From Myxocyprinus asiaticus (taxonomy: Eukaryota; Chordata; Actinopteri; Cypriniformes; Catostomidae): a stretch of DNA of 64,000 nucleotides. Both the position numbers and the translations under genes were made by a program. The stretch spans positions 16,132,281-16,196,280 of the forward strand of contig NC_059373.1 in the NCBI RefSeq assembly GCF_019703515.2, read 5' to 3'. The notes beneath the pieces were generated by a model that was not told the DNA's origin, ran no database searches, and saw only the letters and a program-made list of their open reading frames with translations. Shown piece by piece: positions 47,063 to 59,239 of this stretch (the first letter of the stretch is position 1; each line of letters opens with the position of its first letter).

Positions 47063-48680
47063 CCTTTTTACTTTCTTTTTGGAAAATCATATTTCTGTCC
47101 TTACTGTATGTTATAGACTAATTCTTATGATTAGTTCTACCTTTGTCTTAATTGAATTGAAAAATGGCTCATCTTACCCCAATTCCCCCCATTCATTGTT
47201 CAATTAGTTAAGACTAGCTAAAAAAAAACAAAACAAAACAAAACGGCATGCACTCACTACAGCACTCACAATTAACAAGTTTGGAGGGATTCTGATCCCC
47301 AACCTTGAACTATTTCACAGCCTTTCTCTGGCTCTCTCCCTTTCTTTGTACAAACAGGATTCAGCATGAGTCTCCTCATTTTTACATGAGCTATGTTCGT
47401 TTCCCCCCCCCCCCCTTTCACTTAAGATTCAGTCACCATGGGAATTGTTTAATGACAATGGTGATAGCTAAACTTTCCATGTGCTCCCATGCCTTTGGGT
47501 CTGGCGCTGGAGCAACTATAAGGAAAGGGAGGATTCTTTGCAATAAATGCCGTTTAGCTCGGCCCATGTTAATACCACCTGACAGGGCTGAGATTAAAGC
47601 TGGACAGAGGGTGGAAAAGCAGGGTCCTGCTTTCAGGATGGGGGAGGATATTAATGCTGGCTCGGAGGGTAATGACATGGGGTTTAGTGCAGGTCAGAGG
47701 GATTGGCTAATGAAGACTTATGTGTGGAGGAGAGGAACACATTACTTCAAATCAATGCCACCTAAGACCAAGCACCTGATAACCTTGGTTCAGAATTAGT
47801 TGGCAGACCGTAAATTCTGAGCAGAGGCAGGTGGAAACGCCTTTGACCTCTCATGCACAACACGGCCCTTATACAGACTCACACACTCTCTCTAAGCCCT
47901 CTGCAGGCAAAGTGCTGTTGAATATTAAAATAAGCCAGAGCAAATTGTTTTTTTAGAGGATGATACGGGGAGGATGGAATTTACAACTTAAATTAACAAA
48001 CAAAGTCTGTGTGTGCATCTGAATTTTTAATAGAGAATTTGTTTTATAAATACATGCAGTTAGTTGACATGATATTTTAAGCAGTGTCCTGTGGTGTGAC
48101 ATGCAAAAAGTCAGATAAAAACTATTTGAAACTAATTATTATTTTGAATTTTTTTTTTTTATTCTTCTATATTATTTTACATGTAGTTTTAAAGTCTTCA
48201 TAATAGAGAATTGCAATATTTTTCCTTTTAAATTAAAATAGATTTTGTGGAAAGAAAACTAAGAAATTGGGACCTTAAAACGTATGGGAGACTAGGGCTA
48301 ATTGTCACACTTCTTACAGTGAGTATATCTCAGCGTGTTTTTTTTTTTTTTTTTGACAGTCAATAAGTCAGTAAGAGCTGAAAACACACATCTATGTAAT
48401 TGGAGACTGCGGCAATTGGAAAGTTCATGGGCATTATTAGTACGCTTTCCATACTTGTTGAGTACTGACAAAAAAATAACAACCTGTAAATCCTTTATCA
48501 TCACAGTTAGGTTCCCCTCACTCTCAGTCCAGCAGACATTATGCATGCTCAGCCACTCTGGAAGACACTCTTAGAGATTTCACTCTCAAGAGCAGAGGTC
48601 ATCTGTAGTCTTTCAGCATGCTGTGTCAGTCCGCCGCAGATTTGATGGAAGAGAGCAGTATTTCATCGATAGTGAAGGCA
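47062..48680. other. Largely non-repetitive flank, candidate regulatory stretch at 47440-47900
   Basis: 47440-47900 is unusually balanced in base composition and free of repeat words (TTTAGCTCGGCCCATGTTAA, ACCACCTGACAGGGCTGAGA). 164-codon and 81-codon frames overlap it on opposite strands, but neither has a recognisable domain. A T run lies at 48335-48354, followed by another non-repetitive stretch at 48360-48560. Confidence 0.3.
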
Positions 48681-48716
<36 letters not shown>

Positions 48717-48718
48717 CA
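48681..48718. repeat. (CT)n(CTTT)n microsatellite
   Basis: A CT run followed by CTTT units. Confidence 0.95.
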
Positions 48719-49766
48719 TTTCTATTGCTGACTTTCTCTACCACAAAAACACTTATAGAATGTTTCTCCCCTCAACTGCAGTCTCTCTTTTTGTCTTTCA
48801 CATGCACATTGCCATGGAAACTGCAAAACTCTAAACTCAGAGGGTCTGCGGGTTGTGCACTGTAAGTGATGTGCAAGCAGCCCCCTCACATCTCACATCT
48901 AAGTATCCAAAAACCTGCAAACTATTGATTGCTAGGGAAGAGAGAGGCTTGTGATCTAAGGGGCAAAGGAAACCATGGTTACGCATGTTTAAACTAAATC
49001 TTTGTACTCAAGGTTAAAGATACGACCACAGGGGAGACATAGAGACAGAATATCTCTACACAATATAATAGTTTTTCTCAGATCAGGACATCATAGCTGA
49101 GAAAGCTGCTGCAAAATCTCACTGACACCAGGAGGACCTCTTTGTAATATATATTCAGTTAGAGACTTGGATGGGTAATTTGTGTCTATAGCTTTTTTCA
49201 TACACATGTATTACAGTAGCATCAAAGTGACTTTAAACATTTTCATCTATAAAATAAGGATAAATAATCTTTATAAGGAAATTCCACAAAATCACTTAAA
49301 CCTTAATTTTTTTTGTTTTAAACTGTTTTAAACTCTATTTATTTAAAAAAATAAACAAATAAATAAAAAGATAAAAGAAAACCTTTATAGAAATAAATAC
49401 GCTTAATCTTGAATTGCTGGTTTCTAAACTATTCCTTTTTTTTTTTTTTTTTTTACTATACATTTATGTGTTGTTATTTTTGCATTTACTATACAAAATT
49501 GTCAGTTTTCCGATTAAATGTTTTTGAACTAATTTAGAATATTGTTGGGTCTATATATGCAGTTCATGGTAAATGTATTATTGTTATTATTTTGAGGACA
49601 TTTTTGTTTTTGTACAATAAACAGTTTTGATACTGTGTTGGGTTGCCACCTGATGTCCAATATAAAATCTGGGTCTTGAAGCAAACCCAGCTGAGAACCA
49701 CTGATATAAAATCTAATTGACTGCATAAGATCCAGACCTGCCGACAATGTATGAGTGACAAGTCAA
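48719..49766. other. Unassigned flank
   Basis: A/T-rich runs (49320-49370, 49435-49455). No exon or element boundary was recognised. Confidence 0.4.
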
Positions 49767-49875
49767 CAGAGGTGGAAAGTAACTAATTAAAACTACTCTT
49801 GTTACAGTACTTTTCAAGTATAAATAAATAATAGTACTTTTACTTGAGTTGATTAAAGTATTCAACTTCGCTACA
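49767..49875. repeat. hAT-like terminal segment left of DIRS copy 2
   Basis: CAGAGGTGGAAAGTAACTAA followed by AGTACTTTTACTTGAGT is a hAT-type terminus widespread in fish. DIRS copy 2 begins immediately after, at the GTT at 49876, so it probably landed in this element. Similar inverted ends are at 56280-56447 and 56830-56957; which one is the partner is uncertain. Confidence 0.6.
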
Positions 49876-50296
49876 GTTCCCTATCTGTCACTCACTCGAC
49901 GTTGTGTCAATGTAGTGACACTAGGGGTCACTTGTGGGAGCCCGAAACACCTCTAGTCTTTGATAAAAGGCCAATGAAAATTGGCGAGTGGTATTTGCAT
50001 GCCACTTCCCTGGACATACGGGTATAAAAGGAGCTGGTATGCGACCACTCATTCAGATTTTATCTTCGGAGCCGAACAGTCCTGCTCACTGAGCTGAATT
50101 CTCACGACTGTTCATTCACCTCTGCTGGATCTGCCGGCGCATTTCAGCGGCTTCTCCCTCCTCTGCACTGGTGCACTGCAGAGAACGCCCCTGGGAGCTT
50201 CAGCAGAAAAAAGAGAGTATATTTTCCTGAAAAAGTATATTTCTCTAAAAGAGCGGCACACACGGAACGTCTTTTTAAAGACGCATCTTTTTAAAG

Positions 50297-51737
50297 ATGC
50301 CTTTCCGATTGTGTGTTATTCCTGGTTGCGGTCATTACCTCTCAACTTCAGATGGTCGCTGTCCTTTGTGTCTGGGCGCGACCCACACGGAGGCAGTGTT
50401 CGTGGATGGTTCATGTTCTCACTGCGAGAACATGACCATGGCAATGTTGTGGTCACGGCTTGCTTTCGTAAGAAACCCCAGCAGCTCCCCGCCTTGGTCC
50501 TTCTACCTACGGGTTTGTGGCCAGCGCGGCTAGCACTGGGGGCGATTTGGGGACCCCAATGGGACCGCCTCCACCGGGTATCCCCCCGCAGACCTCCCAT
50601 TTCCCAGCACGCTCGTCTGCCACGATCGGGCTTCCAGATGAATCCGCTGGCTCGTCTCACAGTGAGTTCGATCTCTTGTTCAGAGCCCGCGAAGCTGATG
50701 AGCTCTCGAGCGCAGCATCGGAGAGCGGGCTTGTACAGTTGGATGCAGAAGCCTCAGCTGGGCTCCCCCCTTCGGGGTCGATTGCCCAGTCACAGGCTGA
50801 TGCAGAGATGATGGACATGCTTTCCCGGGTGGCCGCTAGTGTCGGGCTAGAGTGGAACCCTCCGCTTTCCCCTGAACCCTCACGGCTCGATGATTGGTTC
50901 CTGGGCTTGCCGCTCAAAGCAGCCACAACCTGCTCCAGTGCCTTTCTTCCCAGAAGTGCATGAGGAGCTGACAAAATCATGGGAGGCACCTTTTACTGCC
51001 CGGTCCTGATTTCTCAGTTCCCCCGCCCTCACTACCCTCGTTGGCGGGGCGGCCAGGGGCTATACGGCGATTCCCCCGGTGGATAAGGCACTCGCGGTGC
51101 ACCTATGCCCGCAGAGCGCCAACACCTGGCGTGGACGCCCAAAGCTCCCGTCCAAGCCCTGTAGGTTCACGTCGTCCCTGACAGCCAAAGCCTACAGCGC
51201 TGCTGGACAAGCTGCCTCTGCCCTGCACGCCATGGCTAATCCTGCAGGTCCACCAAGCCAAGGCACTAAAAGAACTGCACGAGGGTAGTTCCGCCCCAGA
51301 TCTGATGAAGGAACTGCGCTCGGTGACCGACCTCACTCTCAGAGCGATGAGGGTCTCTCGGGCGGACGATGTCCACATTAGTGGTCCAGGAGCACCACCT
51401 TTGGCTCAACCTGGTCGAGATGGGTGAGGCCGACAAGACACGGTTCCTTGCTGCCCCCATCTCCCAGGCTGGCCTATTCGGTGACACCGTCGAGGACTTT
51501 GCCCAGCAGTTCTTGATGGTGAAGCAGCAGACGGAGGCTATCTGGCATATCCTGCCCCGGCGCGGCTCAAGATCCCACACCCCGTCTGCTCATCGCCAAG
51601 GGCATCCCCCTGTGGTGACTGCACCGGCTCTGTCGCAGCCCGCCCCTTCGGCCCGGCCCCAGCGTGGAGCCCACCGCAGGAAGCAGATGCCACCCGTCTC
51701 ATGGCCGGCCGCCAAGAACCCATGAAGGTCATCAAAG
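50297..51737 (+). pseudogene. DIRS copy 2 gag-like ORF1, frameshifted
   Basis: It starts at ATG 50297 and reads MPFRLCVIPGCGHYLSTSDG, followed by CPLC and SHC pairs (Cys6, Cys11, His13, Cys22, Cys25, His30, Cys40 and Cys43), a zinc-finger-like N terminus. The frame shifts near 50510 into a Ser/Ala/Pro-rich middle (about 50517-50960) and again toward the C-terminal conserved part at about 51380-51570 (LWLNLVEMGEADKTRFLAAP, GLFGDTVEDFAQQFLMV). The 3' end (HRRKQMPPVSWPAA) matches the gag relic in copy 1. At least two frameshifts are present. Confidence 0.8.
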
Positions 51738-52289
51738 TGCCCCTGAGACGGGCGACCCAGGGTCGACAAAACCCACTGCATTGGAGCTGGTAGTAAGACC
51801 ACTCCATTCCCCGGCGGAGGGGCGGGTGGAGAAACTTTTGTTGCCTTTTCATTTGATTTACCCAACAGTTCAGCAAAAGAGCGGTTTCCTCCTTCCCTGG
51901 GTCACGTACCCAGTGTGCACGGTCGTCATCATGACCACCGTCCACCTTTTTTCCCTTGCAGGATTGGCGCTCCAGCGGCGGTTTCCCCGCCCCTGCGCGC
52001 CCAGCTGGGGCACACATCTGCCCCCGATGTGACAGTCTCCATGGGTTGCGAGGACAGGCCTCTTCCTCCCCCATCCCAGGCTGTTCCGGGGGTGGTCACA
52101 AGGAGACTGGTAAGTGCTTCAATGTCCCTAGGCTCAGCACAGCCACGACATGGTGTGGCACCATGAGCTCCGCCCCGCCGCGAGACCCCACCTGCCGGTA
52201 CGTCCGACAATGTTGTCCCTTTGGTCCCCTTTGCGTGGAACTCAGATGCGTGGCTTGCGCTTTCCAATCCGTCGCCATGGCTAGTCCGG

Positions 52290-53600
52290 ACCGTCCGGAC
52301 TAGCCAGTGGTATCCACTTCACCTTGGTGAAGGACGAAAATGCTGTTACCTTGTGCACGGAGATCACCACCCTCCTACGGAAGGGTGCGATAGAACCTGT
52401 CCCTCCGGCCGAGATGAAGAAGGGGTTTTACAGCCCCTACTTCATCGTACCGAAAAAAGGCGGTGGGTTGCGGCCAATCTTGGACCTGTGAGTACTGAAC
52501 CGGGCTTTACACAGACTCCCGTTCAAGATGCTGACGCAAAAACACATTCTGGCGAGCATCCGGCATCAAGATTGATTCGTGGCGGTAGACCTGAATGACG
52601 CATACTTTCACATCTCGACACAGACCCTTCCTACGGTTTGCATTTGAGGGTCAGGCGTATCAGTACAAGGACCTCCCTTTCGGCCTGTCCTTGTCCCCTT
52701 GCGTCTTCATGAAGGTCGCAGAGGCAGCTCTTGCCCTGTTAAGGGAAGTGGGCATTCGCATTCTCAACTATCTCGACGATTGGCTAATCCTAGCTCACTC
52801 TCGGGACATGTTGTGTGCACACAGGGACTTGGTGCTCTCGCACCTCAGCCGATTAGGGCTTTGGGTCAACTGGGAAAAAAGCAAGCTCCTCCTGGTTCAG
52901 AGCTTCTCTTTTCTTGGTTTGGAGTTGGACTCAGTCTCATTGACAGCGCACCTCACGAACGAGCTCGCACAGTCGGTGCTGGCCTGTTTGAAGGCGTTCA
53001 AACAAAAAACAGCGGTTCCACTGAAACTCTTACAGAGGCTCCTGGGGCAAATGGCATCCTCAGCGGTGGCCACCCCACTCGGGTTGATGAAAATGAGACC
53101 ACTTCAACACTGGCTTCAGACTCGAGTCCCGAGATGGGCATGGCACCTCAGGACACATCGCGTGGCCATCACGCTGGTCTGTCACCATCTCTTCAGCCCT
53201 TGGACCGACCTCTCATTTCTACGGGCAGGTGTTCCCCTAGAGGAGGTCTCCAGGCGCGTCATGGTCACGACAGATGCCTCCAAAACGGGCTGGGGTGCTG
53301 TTTGCAACCGGCACGCAGCCGCCGGCTTATGGACGGGCCCGCGGCTGCATTGGCACATAAATTGCCTCGAGTTGTTAGCAATTCTTCTCGCCCTGCAGAG
53401 GTTCTGGCCATTGATAAAGGGCAATCACGTGTTAGTTCGGACGGACAACACGGCAACAGTAGCATATGTCAACCGCCAAGACGGTCTGCGCTCTCGTTGT
53501 ATGTCGTAACTCGCCCGCCGTCTCCTCCTCTGGAGTCAGCAGCACTTCAAGTCGCTGCAGCGGATGCGCTGTCATGGCAGGTTACCCTCAGGGGAGAGTA
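52290..53600 (+). pseudogene. DIRS copy 2 reverse transcriptase/RNase H, broken
   Basis: The RT palm is present (KGFYSPYFIVPKKGGGLRPI, DLPFGLSLSPCVFMKV, and the active site NYLDDWLILAHS at about 52760-52800), as is RNase H (VTTDASKTGWGAVCNRH, CLELLAILLAL, VRTDNTATVAYVNRQ). Relative to copy 1 it has TGA at 52489-52491 and 52573-52575, an 11-base deletion near 52610, TAA near 53508 and a 36-base deletion near 53556. Inactive. Confidence 0.88.
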
Positions 53601-53889
53601 GAGACTCCACCCTCAGGTGGTCCAGCTGATTTGGAGTCGATTCGGACAGGCACAGGTAGACCTGTTCACCTCCCAAGAATCCTCCCACTGCCCACTCTGG
53701 TACATCCTGACCGAGGCACCACTCGCTGGCCTCCTGGCCTACGCAAATATGCATTTCCCCCAGTGATCCTACTTGCGCAGACTCTGTGCAAGGTCAGGGA
53801 GGACGAGGAGCAGGTCATCCTGGTAGCACCCTACTGGGCCACCCAGATGTAGTTCTCGGACCTCACGCTCCTCGCGACAGCCCCCCCTG

Positions 53890-55007
53890 GTGAATTCCCC
53901 TGAGGAAGGACCTTCTTTCTCAGGGACAGGGCACCATCTGACACCCGTGACCAAACCTCTGGAATCTCCATGTCTGGCCCCTGGACGGGACGCGGAAGAC
54001 CTAAGTGGTCTACCACCCGCAGTGGTAGACACGATCACTCAGGCTAGGGCCCCCTCTACGAGGCGCCTGTATGCCTTTAAGTGGCGTCTGTTCTCTAAGT
54101 GGTGTTCTTCTCGACAGGAAGACCCCAGAGATGCGTAGTCGGATCGGTGCTTTCCTTCCTGCAGGAGAGGTTGGAAGGGCGACTGTCCCCTTCCACCTTG
54201 AAGGTGTACGTTGCTGCTATAGCAGCACACCACGACACAGTGGACGGTAAGTCCTTAGGGAAGCACGACCTGATCATAAGGTTCCTGAGAGGTGCCAGGA
54301 GGCTGAACTCCTCCACACCGTGCCTCGTTTCCTCATGGGACCTCTCTGTAGTTCTTCAGGGTCTACAGAGAGCCCCCTCTGAGCTTTTTCAGTCAGCTGA
54401 GCTTAAGGCACTCTCCTTGAAGACTGCCCTTCTGACTGCACTCACTTCCATCAAGAGGGTAGGAGACCTGCAAGCGTTCTCTGTCAGCGAAACGTGCCTG
54501 GAGTTCGGTCCGGGCCACTCTCACATGATCCTGAGACCCCGACCGGGCTATGTGCCCAAGGTTCCCACGACCCCTTTTAGGGACCAGGTGGTGAACTTGC
54601 GAGCACTGCCCCTGGAGGAGGCAGACCCAGCCCTGTCGTTGCTGTATCCGGTGCATGCTTTACGCATCTATTTGGATTGCACGCAGAGCTTTAGGATCTC
54701 TGAGCAGCTCTTTGTCTGCTTTGGTGCACAGTGGAAAGGAAGCGCTGTCTCCAAGCAGAGGATCACCCACTGGCTCATTGACGCCATAGCTATGGCATAT
54801 CTCACCCAGGACATGCCGCTCCCGGTAGGGCTACGAGCCCATTCTACCAGGGGTGTAGCAGCCTCCTGGGCCCAGGCCAGGGGTGCCTCTCTAACAGACA
54901 TTTGCAGAGCAGCGGGCTGGGCAACACCCAACATCTTTGCAAGGTTCTACAACCTCCGGGTGGAACCGGTTTCGTCCCGGGTAGTGGCACGCAATACAAG
55001 CGGATAA
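53890..55007 (+). pseudogene. DIRS copy 2 tyrosine recombinase, one frameshift
   Basis: The N-terminal core-binding region (VVDTITQARAPSTRRLYAFK, WCSSRQEDP) lies in one frame to about 54120. The rest is a 302-codon open frame (54099-55007). In that frame the catalytic set is visible: Arg120 in TSIKRVGDLQAF, His248 and Arg251 in RAHSTRGVAAS, Trp274 in AAGWATP, and the nucleophile Tyr284 in FARFYNL. The catalytic domain appears complete, and the single frameshift separates it from the start. This enzyme class integrates DIRS circular DNA without an integrase. Confidence 0.9.
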
Positions 55008-55444
55008 GCCCGGGATAGCCGGCCAGGTGTATCGCTTGCACATAGCATCTTTCACCTCCTCTGAGCAAAAGACGTGCACCATTAATTCCCAGTAGTGTTC
55101 ACAAACTTTGTTCCCTTGTTGATTTCCTCCGAGCCCTGTGACCGTCGAGTGTTCGGAGAGACTCGCTGCTGGCCCAGTACACATGCTAACTAAGAGCCCT
55201 GTTTTGGGGTAGGTGCTCCACATGTGGCGGTTCCCTGTAAGGTAACCCCATACGATGTATATCTTCTGCTAATTCATTTCCCTGTTGGCAAACCTTGTCT
55301 TTCTTGGGCAGAGCCCCCTCTGCCACAGTCTCCATGTTTGAAGTAACTCCTCCCCCATTGGGTAGGATCTACCATGAGACTTCTCCACATGGTCAGCAAG
55401 ACCATGTGACATATTTTCCACTTAAATATCCCCCCCTCTCTTTG

Positions 55445-55868
55445 GGCAAGGCTCAGTGGTAAAATACGCTGGCTACCACCCCTGGAGTTCGCTAGTTCGC
55501 TAGTTCGAATCCCAGGGCGTGCTGAGTGACTCCAGCCAGGTCTCCTAAGCAACCAAATTGGCCCGGTTGCTAGGGAGGGTAGAGTCACATGGGGTAACCT
55601 CCTCGTGGTCGCCATAATGTGGTTTGTTCTCGGTGGGGCGTGTGGTGAGTTGAGCGTGGTTGCCGCGGTGGATGGCATGAAGCCTCCACACGCGCTATGT
55701 CTCCGTGGCAACGCGCTCAACAAGCCACGTGATAAGATGTGCGGGTTGGCGGTCTCAGACGCAATTGGGATTCATCCTCCGCCACCTGGACTGAGGCGAA
55801 TCACTACGCAACCACGAGGACTTAGAGCGTATCGGGAATTGGGCATTCCAAATTGGGAGACAAAAAAA
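55445..55868 (+). mobile_element. tRNA-derived SINE, plus orientation
   Basis: The head GGCTCAGTGGTAAAATACGC looks like a tRNA A box and TAGTTCGAATCCCAGG like a B box. The body matches the SINE at 25782-26201 (GACTCCAGCCAGGTCTCCTA, GCACGTGATAAGATG-like words). It ends in CAAATTGGGAGACAAAAAAA. A short internal duplication, GTTCGCTAGTTCGCTAGTTCG, lies just before the B box. It sits where the right end of DIRS copy 2 is missing, and no target duplication is evident. Confidence 0.8.
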
Positions 55869-56279
55869 CAAATACTTTCTCTGAAAACCTAAATATCTTA
55901 TGCAGTGTTGTTTCTAAAACAAGATAAATCTAATTGAAAGATTTTTGCCCTAATATCAAAGGTCTTACTAGAAAAAAAGAAATTATTATCCAACGTGAAT
56001 GTTCTTGATAAAAAATATGATCGTGCCTGGTAACGTGCATGTAAAATGGCTAGAAATAGTATTTTAGCTTAGCGTAAAGCTGACAATTTACACAAGGTTT
56101 ACTTCTATTTCTTCTGCTCCAAACTTACTTCAAACTTACTTCTCTGTCTGCTCGTATGAATGTAACACATCATAAGAAAGTGTTTCACCGCTGTTCAAAT
56201 GCACTTTGGATCGCATCATCTATATGTATAAATGTTTTCCATCTGAAAGGACTAAATATTAAATGAAACAAATGACAAT
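55869..56279. repeat. Dispersed repeat remnant
   Basis: AAATATCTTATGCAGTGTTG and TCTAAAACAAGATAAATC are words of a common fish repeat. Boundaries are unclear. Confidence 0.4.
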
Positions 56280-56447
56280 AAAATGCAAAGTAATCTCTTC
56301 AGTAATCAAAATACTTTTTGAATGTAACTGTATTCTAATTACCAATGATTTAAATTGTAACTGTATTGGAATACAGTTACTTATATTTTGTATTTTAAAT
56401 ACGTATTCCCATTAAATGTATTTCGTTACTCCCCAACACTGACCACT
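56280..56447. repeat. hAT-like terminal segment
   Basis: It ends CGTTACTCCCCAACACTG, the inverted form of the widespread CAGTGTTGGGGAGTAACG hAT terminus, with the internal AATACAGTTAC word repeated. Confidence 0.7.
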
Positions 56448-56829
56448 GATCAGACTTCACTTGTTTTTAAGGTAGGCAATGTTTTAACTCTATCAAACAT
56501 TAACACAATGTAGTTTGACATATATGTGGTGATATCTTGTTTACTTGCTACTATATGTCTAAAATAAACTTTTAAATACCTTATAAAGATACAAGGCCAA
56601 TAGTGTCAGAAATTAATGGGGACTCAGGGCAAAAATGCCACCAAAACTGACAAAAATATCCCTGAAATTCAAAATATGGGGCAATATTTTTGATCAATTT
56701 AATGCATCCTTGGTGAAAGGAAGCATTCATTTCTTTCAAGAACAAAAATGTCTTTGTGTTCGAAAAATGGAAGCATATATACTATATATCATTTTCATAA
56801 AGTAACTTGTAATTACTTGAGTAGTTTTT
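56448..56829. other. Unassigned AT-rich sequence
   Basis: No features recognised. Confidence 0.4.
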
Positions 56830-56957
56830 CGGCAAACTTCTTATTTACTCTTACTTGAGTCATAATATTTCTCAGTACTTCTATTTGAACTCAAGTATAC
56901 TGCTTCAGTAGCAGTACTTTTACTTAAGTAAAAAAATCAATACTCTTTCCACCACTG
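56830..56957. repeat. hAT-like right terminal segment
   Basis: AGCAGTACTTTTACTTAAGT and ACTCTTTCCACCACTG form an inverted terminus related to 49767-49875. It may be the far end of the element that DIRS copy 2 entered. Confidence 0.55.
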
Positions 56958-57660
56958 ATTCTTGCACCTGAGACATGGACACGCACCTACACTTCATGAT
57001 GTCACCAGCACCTGAACCCACCAGGCACCTCTGTCACTTATCTGAGACCCTGTACAATGCTTAAGGCAAGTAATTGTATCTAAACATTTTCATGTCTAGA
57101 GAAGTGCATAGCAGATTAGAATATTTTATTAAACAGATCTGTGCATATTAAAGAGGTCTTTAATACCTGCAGAAAGCATTTCCATTTATCTCAATGACAG
57201 ATGCTTGGTTGGCACATACTTTATAGCTTGTCCACTGTCTTGGAGCATGTGGAAGATGGTTTCTCTCCTATAGACTTCAGTTTTAGACTTTATGGACATT
57301 ACTGTGACACCAGCCACCTACATGTCATACTAAAAGATCAATGGAAATTGAGGGAGGGGTCCATTCTTTTCATTATCTGCTTTGGCTTTGAAGACTTCCT
57401 GTTGCAATGCCACTTGGCAGTCCTTTCTAGTGAATCTGGACTAATTGGATTCCACCCCCATGAAAGGGTGAATGAGAAGCTTTGCAGTGTAATGTGATGG
57501 AGGAAGGTGGGAGGGACAGACGGATGGCAGAGCAGGCGACCGAAGCAGGAGGCAGTGGGTGTTCAGCATTACGTGACTACTCTCAAAGTCTGTGAAGTTA
57601 CTGAATGCAGGCATTAATGGTTTGCAGGGCATTTTTTCATGTTGATGTTTTCATATTCCT
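56958..57660. promoter_or_regulatory. Non-repetitive block, candidate conserved element
   Basis: No repeat words are recognised. Balanced composition with words such as GGACTAATTGGATTCCACCC and AGATCAATGGAAATTG. A 98-codon frame (57201-57497) has no known domain. It lies between DIRS copies 2 and 3. Confidence 0.22.
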
Positions 57661-58120
57661 TGCCTTCAAAGTTATAAAGGAATATTCCGGGTTCAATCCA
57701 AGTTATGCTCCATCGACAGCATTTGTGATGATATGTTGATTACCACAGAAATTTGTTTTGACTGGTCCCTCCTTTTCTTGAAAAAAAAAAAAAAAAAAAA
57801 AGGAATGTGAATGGAACTATGGAAGTGAATGGGCCCAGTCCATAACTTGAAAATATTCACTGTTTAAAAAGAATAGCCACAAGGTGAAAAAAAAAATGCG
57901 ATAACATGCTTTTAGTATGATAAAATCACTTACTAACCTTTTCTGTGTAGCGTAATATCCAATTTTACAAATTTGTTGCCATGACACCATAACGGCGTAA
58001 ACCCTGAAACCCTAAATTGACCATAAAACCAATGATTTAAGTAACTTTACAGCTCAAATAATACACAAGTTTTAACAGAAGAATGAATGTATGCAATATT
58101 ATAAAGTTATAAGCTTCGTA
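57661..58120. repeat. MITE-like repeat related to the interior of the TTAA element
   Basis: GGAATATTCCGGGTTCAATC, GACAGCATTTGTG and AAATCACTTACTAACC recur within 33340-33890. An A run at 57779-57801 interrupts it. Confidence 0.6.
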
Positions 58121-58550
58121 TTTCTGCCTTTAAACCGGGGCCGTAACTGCAATATACATTGAGGGTGACAAGTCCCCCCCCAATAATCAGATATGGCCAG
58201 ATTGTGCACGCCCCCCCCCACCCCCCCCAATAATTGATATCCTTGTTGCTGTTCTGCTGCAGTCCATTATGCATCGCCGTCTAGTTGTCATTAAGTTGTT
58301 GCGGGAATAACATAAAGGTTTAAAAAAGTTACATTTTTAGCATGCTCAGTAGTCTAACGCCGCTTGTCAATGTCATTTGAGATAGCCAATCAAATCAATG
58401 AAGGCAGGAGTCATGGTACTCAAGTTTCAGACGCTAAGCAGAAACCTCATTAATTATTCCAGCGGCAGGCATCAGCAAGCAGTTCAGGTTAAGATTGTTA
58501 GTGTCATGTAAGATGAAAGTATCTAACTAAACATGCAAAATTTGACCACT
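58121..58550. other. Unassigned, two C-rich runs
   Basis: C runs at about 58173 and 58211-58228. The rest is unassigned. Confidence 0.4.
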
Positions 58551-58977
58551 GTTCCCCTTCTGTCACTCACTCGACATTGTGTCGATGAAATGACACTTGG
58601 GGTCGCTCCTGGGAGCCCCAGACATCTCTGATCTTTGAGAAAAGGCCAATGAGAATTGGCGAGTGGAATTTGCATGCCACTCCCCTGTACATACGGGTAT
58701 AAAAGGAGCTGGAATGCAGCCACTCATTCAGATTTCTTCTTCAGAGCCGAGTGGTTGTGTACATTCAAGCTGAACTACTACTGTTCCATTCATCTCTCTT
58801 GCTCTCACGAGCTGTTGGTCTTATGGCGCATTACAGCGGTTCGCCCCCTCTTGCACGGCATTGTGCAGAGTACATCCCTGGGCGCTTCAACAGCGAGAGA
58901 AAAAAAATAGTATATTTTCTCTCTAAAAGAGAATATTTCCAACTGAAAGAGTGTCACTCACGAAAGTATCTTTTTCA

Positions 58978-59239
58978 AGATACCTTTTCGTTTGTGTATC
59001 CTTCCTGGTTACGGTCGCTATCTCTCCACTTCTGACGGCCACGATCGCTGTATCTTGTGTTTGGGTGCTTCCCACGCGGAGACATCATTCATGGATGGTT
59101 CATGTCCTCATTGCGAGAACATGACCATGGCTATGTTACGGTCGCGGCTTTCTTTCGTCAGACCCAAGCGGCTCCCCATCTCGGTCCTTCTAGCTATGGG
59201 TATGAGGCTGAGTCGGTTAGCACTGGGGTCGATTTGGGG
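58978..59239 (+). pseudogene. DIRS copy 3 gag N-terminal remnant, start codon lost
   Basis: The position of the ATG in copy 2 reads ATA here (about 58979), but the frame continues as PFRLCILPGYGRYLSTSDG, then CILCLGASHAE and GSCPHCENMTMAM. Most of the Cys/His cluster is kept, although one Cys of copy 2 is Tyr. The frame ends at the deletion junction. Confidence 0.8.

Larger units (their letters stand above)
49876..55444 (+). mobile_element. DIRS-like retrotransposon copy 2, three decayed frames, right end lost
   Basis: The left terminus (GTTCCCTATCTGTCACTCAC) and the inverted-repeat segment with TATAAAAGGAGC (about 50020-50040) match copies 1 and 3. They are followed in order by gag, RT/RNase H and tyrosine recombinase, the DIRS order. 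The right portion, including the internal complementary region and right terminal repeat, is absent. At about 55445 the sequence passes directly into a SINE. It is the longest of the three copies and the most informative on gene order. Confidence 0.9.

Noticed and set aside
47305..47799. 164-codon + strand frame in a non-repetitive region
   Set aside because: No recognisable domain, no good splice or start context, and an 81-codon frame overlaps it on the other strand; more likely non-coding.
55445..55520. tRNA-like sequence with A and B boxes
   Set aside because: It is the head of a SINE with a long unrelated body and A-rich tail, not a functional tRNA gene.
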